Assembly: GCA_038030265.1 (NCBI GenBank)
Contig: CM075938.1
Span: 19,569,009-19,633,008 of the forward strand
Reading direction: 5' to 3'
Source of the DNA: Corythucha ciliata
Lineage: Eukaryota; Arthropoda; Insecta; Hemiptera; Tingidae
Length of the DNA stretch: 64,000 nucleotides
The notes under the pieces are model-generated. The model saw only the letters and a program-made list of their open reading frames with translations, was not told the DNA's origin and did not search any database. This document shows positions 14,145-28,937 of the stretch, piece by piece. A program made the position numbers and the translations under genes. Position 1 is the stretch's first letter. Each line of letters starts with the position of its first letter.

Positions 14145-16112
14145 TTACACTTTTGAATAAAATCGTCTGGTTTCATTCAGTTTTCCAAAATAGTCCATGA
14201 GATCACATGGTTTTCTACACTAGTGCAGCACTGGCAAAACAATGGAACGGGCCTATTGTAATAGCCAATGAAAACTCGTAAAATTCCCAACAACTTTCAT
14301 TATAATAATATTTACTATAATTCCTAACCGTTTTAGAGACAAATGCCCGCAAAAGTGAAACCTTCAGAAACCATTTAATTTCTATCTCACGTTTTTCGTT
14401 AAACATTCCTTTATATCATCTAAACCGTCATCCTTGGAAGGAAGCGTCCTGGAAGGAAGTTTTAGAGGACTGAATTTTCTTTAGTAATTATAGGTATATG
14501 TACCAATATTTTGAACGGGTCAACAGTTATAAAAGTTTTACAAATGTAGGCAAATTTCAACTTTTTTGGTTGACCAGCCCATTAATTTTGATCGGTATTT
14601 CTCTCCTGAAGCCTTCAACTGTAGGCCCCTCAACCCTCCCAAATTCCTTGACGGAAGAAAACGTCATGGTACGATGAGGTTGAGTATATCTTCCGGTGCA
14701 GCTGGTTGCATGGTTTGAATGAAAATTTGGTGGTTGTAGCTGTTCTGATACCACCTCCAGATTTTAAGGGCTCAACACATTCCTAAGCCAAATCTGCACC
14801 TTGTGGTAGGATTGGAAACTGTGCTAATGGGCAGTCCTGAAATGGGAAATGTCCGGTTTTATGTTGGAAACCTCTGCTAGGTTTGACGATCAATGTGTCC
14901 TTTCCTGGTGGAGTCCTAGCTTCGAGTAGAACTGCCAAGTCAATGTCTTCTCTAATGACTGCAACTGGATGGTTACTAGACTTCTCAATGGCCGAATTTC
15001 TCCACCCCACAGTGGGCCAGCCAGGTCCACTTGCGTCGAGGCTACCCCGTTGGAATACAAGACTGACAATGACACCATGAAAGCGGCCTCTGAAAACGGA
15101 CAGAAACAGTGGAATCACAGGGAGAACCCCTTCAACTGCTCATCTGATCGAAAATCTGTTTCGATTTTCTGATTCCCCGTCAAGTAAAGCTTTGGTTTCC
15201 TAGAAAAGCGGTGCCGTAATATTACGGTAGAAAATTTCCCTTTTAAATCAAACCATAGTTGTCTAGAGAGCGGTAAACAGACAGCGGCACCGCTTCCATC
15301 GTGACGGTGGTGATCAACGTTTTTTCCTCGTAGCTCCAATTATTTGGTAGTACATATTTTCTTTTAAAAACAGAATAGATTCATTTTCGGACAGCATTAA
15401 TTACAATTTCGCCACCATCCAGCGTCCAGGCAGTTTTCACGCTCATTGTAAACAAAAAACGTTCATCGTCACCGTCAAAAATCGTTGATGAACAGTTCAT
15501 CACCGTCATGAACGGCCGTCAACATTCGAAGGAAACCAAAGCTTAACCCCAAGATACGTAGTCTCGTCTATTTTTGAATTTTCGCCAAAAACGCACAGGC
15601 GGGTGGCGGAGGTGGGCGTTTTCTGGACATTTTTTTTTCCTCAAAGTGTTCCGATCTAAGCCTGACATGGTTTATGCGTCCATCAGACCATGCTCAACTG
15701 GTAAATTCAAGATTTCTCGGCCAGGACTAAGAAATATTTAGCGCCTCTCAAAGTGGGCCAAAACTGAGCGTTTTTAGCCATTTTTTATAAAGTATTTTAA
15801 TTAGTGCCGGACGTGATTATAAGTTTCTTGGCTAATGCTCATTTGACAAATCCAGCCGGTCCCTTCCAGAACGCACCCCATGGGGCTGTCAATGTTTTTA
15901 AAGTGGCCAAAAATGTGCGCTTCGCGTTGTCGATTTTTGTGACTCCCAAGTTTCGGGCCTCCTGGAACGACCCATTTATTGTCAAGGCAACTTTATTCGT
16001 TTCCAACCTTTTTGCTATTAACATAAAAATCAGCTTATTGTGGTTTCCGCAACAAAAAAATAAATAAAATAAAAAACAATTTTCGCAGAATTCTTGAGTG
16101 AGAAAAAAAGAA
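14145..16112. other. Intergenic with unexplained ORFs
   Basis: Overlapping ORFs on both strands at 14557-15340 (for example minus 14783-15118 and 15115-15339) have fairly balanced composition but no domain I recognise. They may be a relic of a gene or retroelement. A perfect hairpin CCGTAATATTACGG lies near 15210. Nothing else is seen. Confidence 0.35.
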
Positions 16113-16127
16113 ATGGTGGGCCTGATA

Positions 16128-18267
16128 ATGGACACTGTTGACGATCGGTCGTTTCACATTGGCCAACGAATTCAATCGGGATCTTGGCGAGGCACGGTCA
16201 AATACATCGGAGAGGTCCCACCGACCAAGGGCACTTGGTTGGGCGTCGACTGGGACGACCCGAAAAGAGGAAAACACAACGGCGTGTACAATGACGTTCG
16301 TTACTTTCAAGCTAGGTGCGTGTGCGCTGATTTTACCGAGAAATTTTTTTTCTTCAATTTTTAATAATATTGTACGTTAAACTCGTAGGTTTCCAACATC
16401 CGGCTCATTAGTCCGACCGGAAAAGATTGAAACGGGACGAAGCGTCGTCGACGCCGTCAAGGATAAATATAGTAGTCAACCGAAAGTGATGAACGACGAG
16501 GAAAAGCACGCGATTCAAAAGGCGATCAACGCTTCCTTATTTGAATTCGTCGGCTTCGAAAAAATTAAGTAGGCGCCCCCCCTCCTTGCGCGATTTAAAA
16601 CTTTTTTAGCACGCCCGCTCTGTTCCCTAAAGTTGTCAAACTCAAACTATGCTCGTCCTGGGCGAACAAAAAGTCTGCACAGTTGGGGAGCCAGGCGAAC
16701 TGGGACAATTGTGTCCTCTCGTCGAGGATTTGGACTTGAGTTCGAATCTGTTCGACTCTTGGACCACTGTGGCTGAAATAGCGGGACAACTAAAAAACCT
16801 GAAGATTCTTAACGTTAGGTATGCTTCTTGCACTGTACGCGTTTTTTTTTTTTTTTTTTTTGGATGTTACTAACTTTTTAAAGTATTTTCCTAGTGACAA
16901 TTGTCTGAACTACGAAAATTTGGATTTGGAGACATTAGAAAAATCGTTTTCCACTCTAAAAGGAATGATACTGTCGAAAGTGTCCTACACATGGGACGAT
17001 ATTTTGCAGTGCGCGGCAATGTGGCCGCATATTCGACAATTGGAGGTGAAAAAATCAATCTTAATGTTGCCCTGTCTTTTGTACTATCATTAAGTGTTAA
17101 CGCAGGCTTCGTTTAATTCCATCACTCGACTCGAAGCTCCGATTAACGTGCTGCAAAATTTAAAACTTCTCAGCTTGGAAGGAAATCAACTCAAGGAATG
17201 GATGGAAGTGGAAAAATTGGGCCAACTTCCCTCGTATGTGTTCATTTTCATTTTTCCAAAATTTAAATTGTTTTTGAATTATTTTTCCAACAGTCTAGAA
17301 ATCCTGAATTTGAGCGAAACGGGACTGAGAAGGGTAGTGTACAATTCTACACAGAAACTTTTCTCTTCTCTAAAATACCTTTTACTGAACGATAATTTCA
17401 TCGATAACGTAGGTGTCCATGAGCCGATTGCCGCATCCTCTTTTTACCTTTAATTTCTGTGAATTTCAGTGGGAAAGTATCAGCGAATTGGACAAATTCC
17501 CCATTTTAGAAGAATTGAAACTTCAGTCCAACCCTATCGTATCGACAAAAGACTGTCGACAAATCGTTATAGCGAGAATTTCCAAGTTGAAAGTGATTGA
17601 CGAATCCCCCCCTCTCCACCACTACTTTAGTCTGAGGTTCTCACATTTAAAAAACCTATTAAAATCGTTTTTACAGATTTTTAACGGGCAAGAGATACCG
17701 GCGACTGAGCGACGAGGCTGCGAATACGATTATATCAAGGCCAATGCAAAAGCTTGGCTCGAGACTCAAAAAGACGATTCGCTTAAGCCAGCATTCCAGT
17801 CCCTTCATCCGCGTTACACCGAATTAATTAATAGTATTTCGACTTTAAGGCTTCAAGCCCCCCCCCCCCGAAAGGATAGTTTTCTATCCGAATCGTTCAT
17901 TTCAGTGTACGGTTCCGTAGACGAATCGGAACTATCCAATTCGTCGACCGCCCTCAAAAGTCGTCTGACCAAAGTGAAATTCGAAGGCCCTGACGGGCGG
18001 ACGGTTGTGAAACAATTGACGCCCGACATGCCCGTACAAAGACTGATGTACCTCGCTGAACGTATTTTCTCCGCAACCTCCGATATTTCCCTGACGTTAA
18101 TTTCATCCAAGGTAGAGAATATTGTTTTAAGTGAAATAAGCGCCCGCTTGATCCCTTTTCTTTTGTTTTTACAGAACCCCAGCTTGCAGATACTCCTGGA
18201 CGATGGCATGAAATCGCTGAGTTTTTATTCAGTCGAAGAAGATGACGTAATAAGAGTGTCTTGGTAG
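16128..18267 (+). CDS. TBCE: Tubulin-folding cofactor E (TBCE)
   Basis: Nine exons: 16128-16315, 16389-16568, 16633-16818, 16895-17045, 17106-17233, 17294-17408, 17470-17592, 17677-18111 and 18175-18267. They encode 532 residues; human TBCE has 527. TBCE is a cytosolic chaperone that acts with TBCD and TBCC in alpha/beta-tubulin assembly. An N-terminal CAP-Gly domain (TWLGVDWDDPKRGKHNG) comes first, then leucine-rich repeats (VEDLDLSSNLFDSW, LLSLEGNQLKEW, LEILNLSETGL, LKYLLLNDNFI), an ERRGCEYDYIKA linker and a C-terminal ubiquitin-like domain ending LSFYSVEEDDVIRVSW. The start may instead be the in-frame ATG at 16113. Introns 7 (84 nt) and 8 (63 nt) are multiples of three without stops, so retention would keep the frame. 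The exon 3 acceptor was chosen because it alone keeps the frame. Confidence 0.94.
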
Positions 18268-18754
18268 GACTCAACGATAGAATCAGAGGATGAAATAACT
18301 GTGATCTCATTATTCTTCAAAATGCGAAAACCCTCCATTATTTAAAAGTAATAATTAGACAATAATTATGTAATGCGAAGGTACCTAGTTTTTTATTCGA
18401 TTTCGCTCTAATTTTTCTAATTTATTTATTGCATAGATGAACATAATTTTTTAAATAGCAAAAATAATTAATTAAACAGGCACTAAAATGGCGCTTAGCT
18501 TTAAAACTTGTTGCGTGACATTTTGTGCTCTTTAGGGGGGGGGGGGGTTAGGCACCGCTCTACCCATTCCCAGCCGGTAATTTCCTTCGTCCGCATCCGC
18601 AGGTTCCTGTCACTTGTCCTTTTGGTTATGGGAGGGGTGTGTGAAGGACAGCGAAACTACCGGATATTTTTTTCAAGCGTTGATAAATTGTGCACTTTAT
18701 TGGCACAGCAATAATCCCACTACATCACACAGTTACAGAGATTTCAAAATCACT
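18268..18754. other. Convergent 3' intergenic region
   Basis: It separates the tail-to-tail TBCE and MTERF3 genes. The sequence is AT-rich with a G run at about 18535-18548. No further gene is visible. Confidence 0.5.
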
Positions 18755-21700
18755 TTAAAGAGTCCTTAAAAACTGGTTGAAAATTTGCACTTCAGTTTTA
18801 GCGACATTGCCGCAAAAATCAACGTCACTCCCCGACATGAGTGATTTAAGCGACACGTAGCCAGGCTTGGTTGGGTCGTACTGAGCCCGTTTCAAACGGT
18901 CTAAAAACAAATGCCGCTCGCGCACCCTCGACACTCTGTACAGTAGTATGGACGGTTCGGCGGCGATTCGATCGTGAGCTAGTTTCATCTCATTGTGGGC
19001 GAAATTGAATCGTTCGGTCAGATGACCGTGACCTGTCGAACCAAAAAAAAAAAAGTTATACAGGGGTGGGGGGAGGGGAATAAATAAAGTTGGCCTCGTT
19101 CAACAAAATCTGTCGCACCGCGCGAAGCAGACGAGCTGTGGCGGTGGAGCGATAAAATTGGCGAACGACCGTGAAGGACTTACTCAGTGTGTAGACTTTG
19201 GGTTTGTCAAGAAGGATCTTCTTTGATTCGTCCTTGGTAAATCCCATTTCTTGGTTGATGGAGAATTTTATAATCTGCAAATCATTATCATCACCATCAG
19301 TGACCTGATTGTGTGCATAAGCGGGACGGTTTTGGTGGTGGTGGTGGGGGGATCCCTCGAAGGGAAGAGGCAAGCTGAGGACAAGGGCCAAGGCTAGGAC
19401 AGGGCAGGACAGCTGCCCCCCCTTTTTCACTAGTCTTTGTTGACGGAAGATCCTCGTAAGTCCTCGATCGATCCCCAAACCTGGCTAATTTTAATTAAAA
19501 CCCTTAAGAAGCAAACAAATTTTGAAATTTCGCCAGGGAAACAGACTTTCCGTAGCAAAAATGGTAATTTATCCTTTGCTTTTGCCAAGAAACTGCCAAA
19601 GCCGCTTGGAAACTGTCAAATTCCCCCCCTCCCACCAATAATTTTTGTTGCGAAATGGTTTTCCCGGTTTGGGGTTCTTATTCAAGGGGAAAACAGCAAG
19701 TTTAGCCCCCAGGACCTGGTTGGTTTTGGAAAACCCGCAAGTTTGGGGTTTTGGAGGCTGGAGAAGTTGAATAGATTCTTAACCAAAGAAAGCAGAGCAA
19801 GATGAGCAACAGGAAAAAACGACATAGTAGCTCTCATGAACTTTGGTAGCAATTGGCACATGAGCCAATAGCAATGAGGCCCTGTCCAGAAATGTCGGTG
19901 AGAAGTGCCGCAAATGCGGTTTCTATGGCGGAATAATGTTATTTCTTATTCGGCGTGCTGGGACGCCGCTTGCGGCATTTTTCCCCGACCGTTCTGAATA
20001 AGGCCACTGGTTGTAGATTCTGGACCGTTGATCACGTTTACCATGATCCGGGTCCTTTGTCTAGGCTTAAGACACTTAAGATGCCCTTGATGTTGGATCA
20101 CACCCCTGACTATTTGAAGCAACAGTATCACATCTCCCACAAGTGCATCCACAACAGCGGGTGAGTGGTGCAATGGAGTTAATTAGAGGGTGAGATTCAG
20201 CACACCAGAAACGGTCAGAAAACAGGTGAAATCACGATGTTTAAAGGAAAAAACTGAATTTTCGAGGTTTTTGATGTTCGTTAACATAATTACCTATGTC
20301 ACTCTGATATGGTCTGGGAAACGTCATTCAGCACAGCTTACGAAATGGAAACTTGCCAAAAAAAGTAAAAAGAACGTTGAAAAGTGTTGAAATGTGAGCT
20401 GTTTTGTGTATTGCTGAATATTTTTTTATAGTATACGGCGTAGCGTAGGGGGCGCCGGAAATTCGATATGTATTCGGATTCCAGATTACCTGAAAACGTG
20501 GGAAAATAATGTAAACTATGCCAATCTTGACTTTGATGGCATATAACATAAAAAAAAAACCTGAAATCAGGGATTTTTGTAGTTTTTACGACTTTTAGGC
20601 AGTATCGTTTCTAGTAGTGGTTAGGGGTTGGGGATTCAAATGTGAGGAATGTGAGAAAACCATGTTTTTAAAAAATTATTGCTCGTGATGGCGTGGTGAA
20701 AAACACGAAAAACGGACGAAATTTGAAAAGGTAATTAAATTTCGGCATGTTGCCTTGGTTGTAACGTTGGGCAAAGTTAAAATTCGGATTCAGTACAGAT
20801 GAAAACATTGAAATCAGCCACCAAACTCAGTCTACCTCAATACTACCTGCTTCCTGGACTATTTGTAGGATTTTCTAGGGAGCAAGTGTCTAATTTGCCT
20901 GGGCCTTAGCCTCGTCCGCATAATTTCTTACTTGTTTTGAGCTCCGAGAAAAAATTGCTCCCAAGGTGGGCTTCGAACCCACGACCCCCCGGTTTCACGA
21001 CAGGTGCTCTAACCAACTGAGCTACCCGGGAGTCCTCGCAAAGAGCAAATCCACACAGGAGAAATCGGAACTCAAACTGCACCTATCAGGTCAGTGCATG
21101 TATTACGCCACTTTTTCTTTATATGTCCGTCAATTAGCGAATTAATTGAATTTAGAAGACCCTTTCTACGGACGGCTCAAAACAAGAAAAAAATGGTACG
21201 TACATAACTTAAAGATTAACTTGTTCAATTTCAGCCTCCCCACTCCTTCGAATTCACAGTTGTGACTAGGGTAGGGCGGGGAATTGACGGACATATAAAG
21301 AAAAAGCCACGAAATGTTGTTTTTAGGCAAAACACAGCGCCTGGCGCTTCACCTTCAAAATTGCTAAGGAAGAGAAAACTGGGGTTTGAATGGGGCAGCT
21401 TACATTTTAGGCTTAGGACGTGTCAAACTCCGGATTTTTGCATTTTGAAGGAGCAAGGCCTGTGATTTATTTTGTTTAAATCATTTAAATTGGGGTTTGA
21501 ATTGAAATTCGGCCTTTGGGCGAGACAAGCTTCAAATTTTGGCTTTTTGAAAGAGTCAGGCCCGCTAAATTGTTTTTGCTATCGAGCGCAACACGAGAAT
21601 GTTTAGGTTTTTTGTACAGAGCCGTAGCTACGAAATCTGTTTTCTGCATGAGACAAACCGTGAAATGATTGATCTTAAAAATTGGAGTTTCAACGGGCCA

Positions 21701-22994
21701 AATCTACAAGAGTTGAGCTTAGAAGGAGCCAAACTCCGAAATTTGGCATTTTAAAAGAGCCAAGCTCAAGAAACTGTTCCTCGGCTGGGTACAGACTATT
21801 CGGAAGTGACATGAAAGTCCAATATAGGCTTTTGTATGTTAACGTTCACATTCCTCGGACACGCATCATCCCACGTGTTTCCACTTTAAGTCAGGGCCAT
21901 GTGAACACAAACAAAAGCCGTTTCTGGAATTTTGTATCACACGTGGGAAAGCGTGTTCCCACGTCACGTCCGAGTAGTCGGTATCGACCTTTACACATAC
22001 ATTATGGCCATGTGGATTGTGGTGGTCTCGCGGGGCTGATGGTTGGCTCGGAGAGGATATGTTCACGTATGGACACAACCCTGACTCCCGGCTTAGCGTG
22101 ACAGTTGGGTCACTACACGACTATCATTTTTACCTCGACATGCTGAAGATTGTGGGTGATCAATTTTGGCATCTTAGTGGCAAGCTGCCTCACTTCTGTC
22201 CCAATCAGCTTGAAATTTCCTTGGAAGAATCCTAGCCTAGAGTCTATTTCTTGAGTCCTGCAAGTAATTTGACTCTTTTTTCCTGTTCTTATTTTTGTTT
22301 CAAACCAATGCTTACTTGTACAGCAACCATTTAGGATTATTCGTTAAAATTCTTGAAACGGAATCCGTACAGAACCGTTTCGCCTCTAAATAGTTGATTC
22401 GGACGACTAAATCATTGACGTCTTCTTTGAAAATGTAAGGGTTTTTGGTGAAGAAAGCGCCTAAGTCTTCAGCCTTGACTCCTACGCTGGTTAAAAACCT
22501 GAAAAATTAGGTGCATATTAGTGGTGATTAACAAGGACGAAGCTGGAATGACGTACTGTATATACTGGCGAACGTCCCTATCGAAATTCAGCCTCAAAAT
22601 AATGTCCGGTACACCTCGAATTCTTTCGATTCTGCTCAGGTCGACCCCGAGTTTCACAAACTCTTGAATTGTCTTCGATTTGTCCGCATATGCGGCTAAA
22701 TTGAACGACGGCTTATGTTCCAATGCCAGGTAGGACAGGTCTTCGGTACATCCTCCGAGCAGTAAATCCTCCTGGGGTGGAGGACCGAGACGAGCCGGCA
22801 ACGACGGGTCGTCGTCATTGTCGGAGCTGAAGAGTCGGGGCAATTGAGTGTTGTCTTGAGTTTTCGTGACCGAAGCTTGAACATTGAAGAAGTAGCGTCG
22901 TATGACCTGTGACAGCGGGAATAGGAAGGAAACGTTTGTACTCACCGAATAGCCTCTTTGCTACGCTGTTAATTAACGTTTTTTTTATTAACAT
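18755..22994 (-). CDS. MTERF3: Mitochondrial transcription termination factor 3 (MTERF3)
   Basis: Six exons on the minus strand: 22946-22994, 22557-22875, 22316-22498, 22134-22257, 19184-19274 and 18755-19032. They encode 347 residues with phases that close exactly. MTERF3 is a mitochondrial-matrix regulator of mtDNA expression and ribosome assembly, built of helical mTERF repeats. Visible family segments are KLGVDLSRIERI, KAEDLGAFFTKNPYIF, RLGFFQGNF, VRQLATKMPKLIT, EMGFTKDESKKILLDKPKV and the terminal RERHLFLDRLKRAQYDPTKP with FCGNVAKTEVQIFNQFLRTL. The first exon (MLIKKTLINSVAKRLF) looks like a mitochondrial presequence. Its junction to exon 2 is inferred from phase and is the least certain. 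Intron 4 is unusually long (2.86 kb) and holds a tRNA-like gene and repeats. Confidence 0.92.
20958..21031 (-). tRNA. tRNA-like gene or tRNA pseudogene, anticodon unclear
   Basis: The 74-nt minus-strand sequence folds as a cloverleaf. The acceptor TCCCGGG pairs with CTTGGGA (two G-T pairs), the D arm is GCTC-AGTTGGTTA-GAGC and the T arm is GTGGG-TTCGAAG-CCCAC. Box A (TAGCTCAGTTGG) and box B (GGTTCGAAGCC) are good, and a T6 pol III terminator follows within 3 nt. The anticodon stem CCTGT/CCGGG has one mismatch. The loop CGTGAAA lacks U33 and would read TGA without the long variable arm of tRNA-Ser. It is therefore probably a degenerate tRNA or a tRNA-derived SINE head. It lies inside MTERF3 intron 4. 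Confidence 0.6.
21290..21770. repeat. R1 degenerate repeat array in MTERF3 intron 4
   Basis: Units such as 'ttgaaggagcaaggcc' and 'ctttttgaaagagtcaggcc' recur about every 28-50 bp with the R1 consensus. Open frames across it (21262-21465, 21682-22101) are not supported as genes. Confidence 0.5.
21797..22003. mobile_element. Palindromic MITE relic, copy 1
   Basis: The segment ends CACGTCCGAGTAGTCGGTAT and has an internal CCCACGTG-rich hairpin. It matches the fuller copy at 61643-61886, including the stretch 'ttctggaattttgtatc'. The left terminal repeat here is shortened or diverged. Confidence 0.5.
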
Positions 22995-23428
22995 GACTAA
23001 TTGTCGAAAAATAATTAACTAACAGTTCGAAACAGGTGACCAGCATCGACGGTTATCACCTAAACTGATACGATGAGAATGATGAGATAATAGCCTCGAG
23101 AGCCGGCAGAAAAAGAAAACGTCCTCGTCGTCTTCTCGTTCCCACCTTCATTTTACGAAATGGGGCAACGTTTTGTTGGCTCCAGATCGTTAATTTCCTT
23201 ATCAGGAAATAAATTAAGCCATAAATCTTCATTTTGGTCCTAACTATCGTGACTTTACGGAATTTGTCCACGCAGCAACTTGAAGATAGTGATTGGAAAT
23301 CTAGAGTCGAGCAAATCCCAGGTAAGCTTGTGCTTGTGTACGTGTTTGCCACCGGACACAAATTTACGCCTTAACTCTTGGTCAAGTGGCGAATTTTCCA
23401 TTATCTAACGTTGTGACCATCAAACAGA
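22995..23428. promoter_or_regulatory. Shared 5' region of MTERF3 and PPOX
   Basis: The start codons of the divergent MTERF3 (minus, 22994) and PPOX (plus, 23429) are 434 bp apart with no other gene between. Both products are mitochondrial, so a bidirectional promoter is likely by arrangement. No TATA box or named element was identified with confidence. Confidence 0.5.
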
Positions 23429-24986
23429 ATGACACTCGTTCTGGGCGGTGGTGTAGGAGGCCTTTCCGCGGCCTACTACCTCCTTAAAAAGACTCCAAAT
23501 AAGAAAGTCATTCTGTCGGAGGCGAGGTCCTCCGTGGGTGGATGGATACGAACCGTCAGAGACCCTAAAACGGGCGTAATATTTGAAAAGGGGCCTCGCA
23601 CTTTGCGGGTTCGCGGCGAGCCGGGTGCCAACACACTGTCGCTGTTGGAAGAGATCGGCTTGAGTTCCAAGGTTTATTGCGCTCCTTTTCTATTGTTTTC
23701 TATGGAAATAACACGATTTTCATTGTTGTAGATTAAGCCCATAACGACTGACCATCCATCGTCCAAGAACCGGTTGATTTACGTCAACGGGGCTCTTCAT
23801 CTTCTTCCCTCAGACTTTTCGTCGCTTTTTAGAATAACTCCACCGTTCACGAAGCCCATTATAGCGAGCGTTTTCAAGGACCTTTTTACTAAGCCCAAGA
23901 TTGCGTCGGATGACTCTGTGTACGCTTTTGTGGAAAGGAGGTATTTGTAGTTTGGGTGTCTGAGGCGGCCCTTCTAGCTGATCGTTTGTTGTTTCTGAAA
24001 GATTTGGACCTCAGGTTGCTGACTACCTCATATCCGCCATGATTTGTGGCATATGCGCCGGGGACGCACGGCAGATTAGCGTTAAACTCCTTATGCCCCA
24101 TCTGTTCGACTGGGAGCAAAAGTACGGAAGCATGTCGAAGGGCTTCATTAAAGACTTGGCGAACCGGAAGAAAACGGCCGTTGACAGCAACGCCAAAAAT
24201 CCAGAAATCCGCCCCTGCGATTTGATGGAACGAGCCAAAAAGGAGAAGTGGGCCATCTTTGGGATGGAAGGTGGCCTGTCGGGTCTGACCGACGCGCTTC
24301 ACGACGCCGTTCGCGCCAAAGGTGGTCGAATCCTATTGAACTCACCAGCCTCAGAGTTGAATTTCACCGAAACCGGCGGCGTCATCTGTAAAGTCGGCGA
24401 TGAAATCGTCGAAACGCCTCACGTCATCAGTTCACTGCCAGCTTCCAAACTGGCCCCTCTTCTGGAAAAAAAACATCCTCGACTAGCCCAACTTCTCAAA
24501 GGCATTCCCTATGTCACAGTCGCCGTCGTTAATTTCGTCTTCAAAGGTCGTAAACTCGACTCACGCCCCGCCTTCGGTTTCCTCGTCCCGCCATCGCAAA
24601 ATTCGCCCATACTGGGTGTTGTCTTTGACTCTTGTACGATCGACCAAGGCGACTGGACAGTTTTAACCGTTATGATGGGCGGTGCTTGGTTTGAATCACG
24701 TTTGGGCAATGCTCCGAGTGAAGACGCTCTTCTTCAGACCTCCTTGAGTGAAACGAAGCGAATTCTCGGATTGGAGGGTGAACCGGAGTCGTATCATGTG
24801 GAAGTGTTGAAAAATTGTATCGCACAGTACGTGGTGGGTCACGAGGAAAGAATTGGTAAAATTTGGGACTATTTGAAACAGAACAGACTACCAATGTCCT
24901 TGATAGGGTCGTCTTATAAAGGAATAGGCGCTAATGACGTCATTTTATCGGCGAAACGAGTCGTGGAAGAACTAAACAATCAATAA
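23429..24986 (+). CDS. PPOX: Protoporphyrinogen oxidase (haem synthesis)
   Basis: Three exons: 23429-23671, 23732-23940 and 24002-24986. They encode 478 residues; human PPOX has 477. The enzyme oxidises protoporphyrinogen IX to protoporphyrin IX at the inner mitochondrial membrane, the penultimate step of haem synthesis. The FAD dinucleotide-binding motif LVLGGGVGGLSAAYYL is at residues 3-18, followed by VGGWIRT and FEKGPRTLR. Exon 3 carries RFGPQVADYLISAMICGICAGDA and FGMEGGLSGLTDAL, and the C-terminal FAD segment includes GSSYKGIGANDVILSAKRVV. Introns are 60 and 61 bp with GT-AG ends and the frame closes exactly. The start agrees with family proteins, which begin directly at the FAD motif. 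Confidence 0.95.
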
Positions 24987-25679
24987 TTCAAGTTTTAACT
25001 AAATATAATTATGTTATTCAATCGTTTCCAAAGACGTTGATCCTCCCTGCCTAATGGTGGGTGGGAGGGGAGGTGATTGATGTAGGTAAACTTGTGGTAC
25101 CGCGAGTGGTTGTCATCAACAGGGCCGAGGGCTTGAAATTCGACGTGGGAGTTGGAGGAAGGGGGAGTTGAACTTCATCCTGGTTTCTGGTTTGTGCTAT
25201 TTTCGATTATAGATGTATTCTCGGTTTGAGGTTTTTTAGTCAGTTTTTTGGGGTTGAATGCTGTTTATTTTCAGTCACCGAAGAATATTACACTGGACTA
25301 AATTATATGGTTTTTGGCCAAATAACCAGTTTTCAGAAGTTATTTAACAGTTTTCGGCCCTCGTGGGTAATTGGGAAGCAAAATTGTCTATTTTTCGGCC
25401 AAATATCTCCTCTAGATTGATGGTGATGGGTCAAACTTGAGGGTGAGATGGCTGAGCTCTATAAAACCCCTGCTCTCCTGGTTGAATCGAACGAAAATCG
25501 TCGCAAAACACTCCGGAAAATGTCGAAAATCGTCAAGCTCTGGGCTGCTATGGACCGGCCTCGGACATTGTAGGCATCGACCTTCGGGTAAACTTTAAAC
25601 CCTTATTTTTGTGTTATCTTCATTTTGACCCCATTGACCTTGCTGGGCCGAGAAGGGACTTGGCCGATCTAGACAGCTG
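24987..25679. other. Intergenic, nothing recognised
   Basis: This follows the PPOX stop and has AT-rich 3' sequence, then a short stretch with repeated 'ttttcggcca' phrases at 25300-25410. No gene is supported. Confidence 0.4.
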
Positions 25680-26340
25680 GCGTGCTTTTAGAAGAGTCCA
25701 AATTTTTCAACGGAATTCGAGAATTTCAAGTTAATCTGGTCAGTAGAAAGAACTCTGGAATAGGCACTCCCTCTCCCGGAGCGTACAAAGTTTGAACGTT
25801 TAGCTCAACATTTTTGGTTTGAAAGAGCTAAATACGCAGAATTGTTTCTTTTTTTAATGTGTCAATCAAAATTGGTTATTTGAATGCGCCCCACAAAATT
25901 GCTTTTCGATTGGGTGTTGAAAAAACCCGAAATTTTGCCTTTGATACAATGAAATTTGTTTTTTAATGCCCCAAATGGGATTTTTGTGTGGCTTAAACTC
26001 GCGAAAGTTTTGTTTTTAGGTGTGCCAATCCTGTGAAATTGCGTTTTGAGTAGGGTGAACAGTGCGACCAAAGAAATTGCTTTTTGATGACGAAACTGCA
26101 CGGGTTATGTATTTTTAGGAGTAAAAACCATGAATTCGCAAGTGGTTTTGTGTCATGATAACACAGGAATCTTAGAAGATTCTCATTATGTTTTTTGAGA
26201 AACTCAAAAAAAAAAAAATAATTTCTGAATGTGCCAACCTTTCAAAATTTCCTTTTTGAAAGGAGCCCCACGAACCTTAGGAGAAAATTCGTGAAATTGT
26301 CCCATATTTCATCGTAGACTACCCCGCGAAATTGGCTCCT
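25680..26340. repeat. R1 degenerate repeat array
   Basis: Repeated phrases such as 'gcgccccacaaaattgcttttcg' in ragged spacing match the R1 family. The minus ORF at 25862-26101 lies entirely within it. From 26341 to 26815 I see nothing beyond a featureless ORF. Confidence 0.5.
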
Positions 26341-26815
26341 ATAACGTGCCAGATTTGCAAAAATGGAGGCTCCGAAATGTCCAAAGGAAGGTCCCGGAAG
26401 TGCCACAAAGTCGAGGCTTTTCAGTAACAGTTTGGGTTCAGCCTGACCTGGAGCAAAAAAGAGGAGAAAATGCCGGGAGCTTGGCTGGATTTGGGTCTGT
26501 GACCTTTGAGATCGAAAGTCTGGTCGGGCCTGGACCCATCTGGACGAGTGGCCTGCTTGCGAATGAGCCTACCAGATGGAAAAATTAACAAAAAACGTAT
26601 ATTTATGGTCACTTTTTACATTACGTACTATAATTATGCTTATTTAATGAACATACTCGAACTTAACCTCATTAAATTTGAACTTGAAAATTAGTGGATA
26701 CTTTTTTTCTTGCACGCCCGTTTAGTAGTAGACCCAGGGCATAAATTAAGTTTATCACAGCCACGAGAAAAGGCAGCTTAAAAAAAGTCATAGTGGAGTC
26801 GTCATCGCGGGAAAC

Positions 26816-28937
<2,122 letters not shown>

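Noticed and set aside
14783..15118. Overlapping ORFs on both strands considered as a retroelement piece
   Set aside because: No reverse transcriptase, integrase or gag motif is visible; kept only as an unexplained region.
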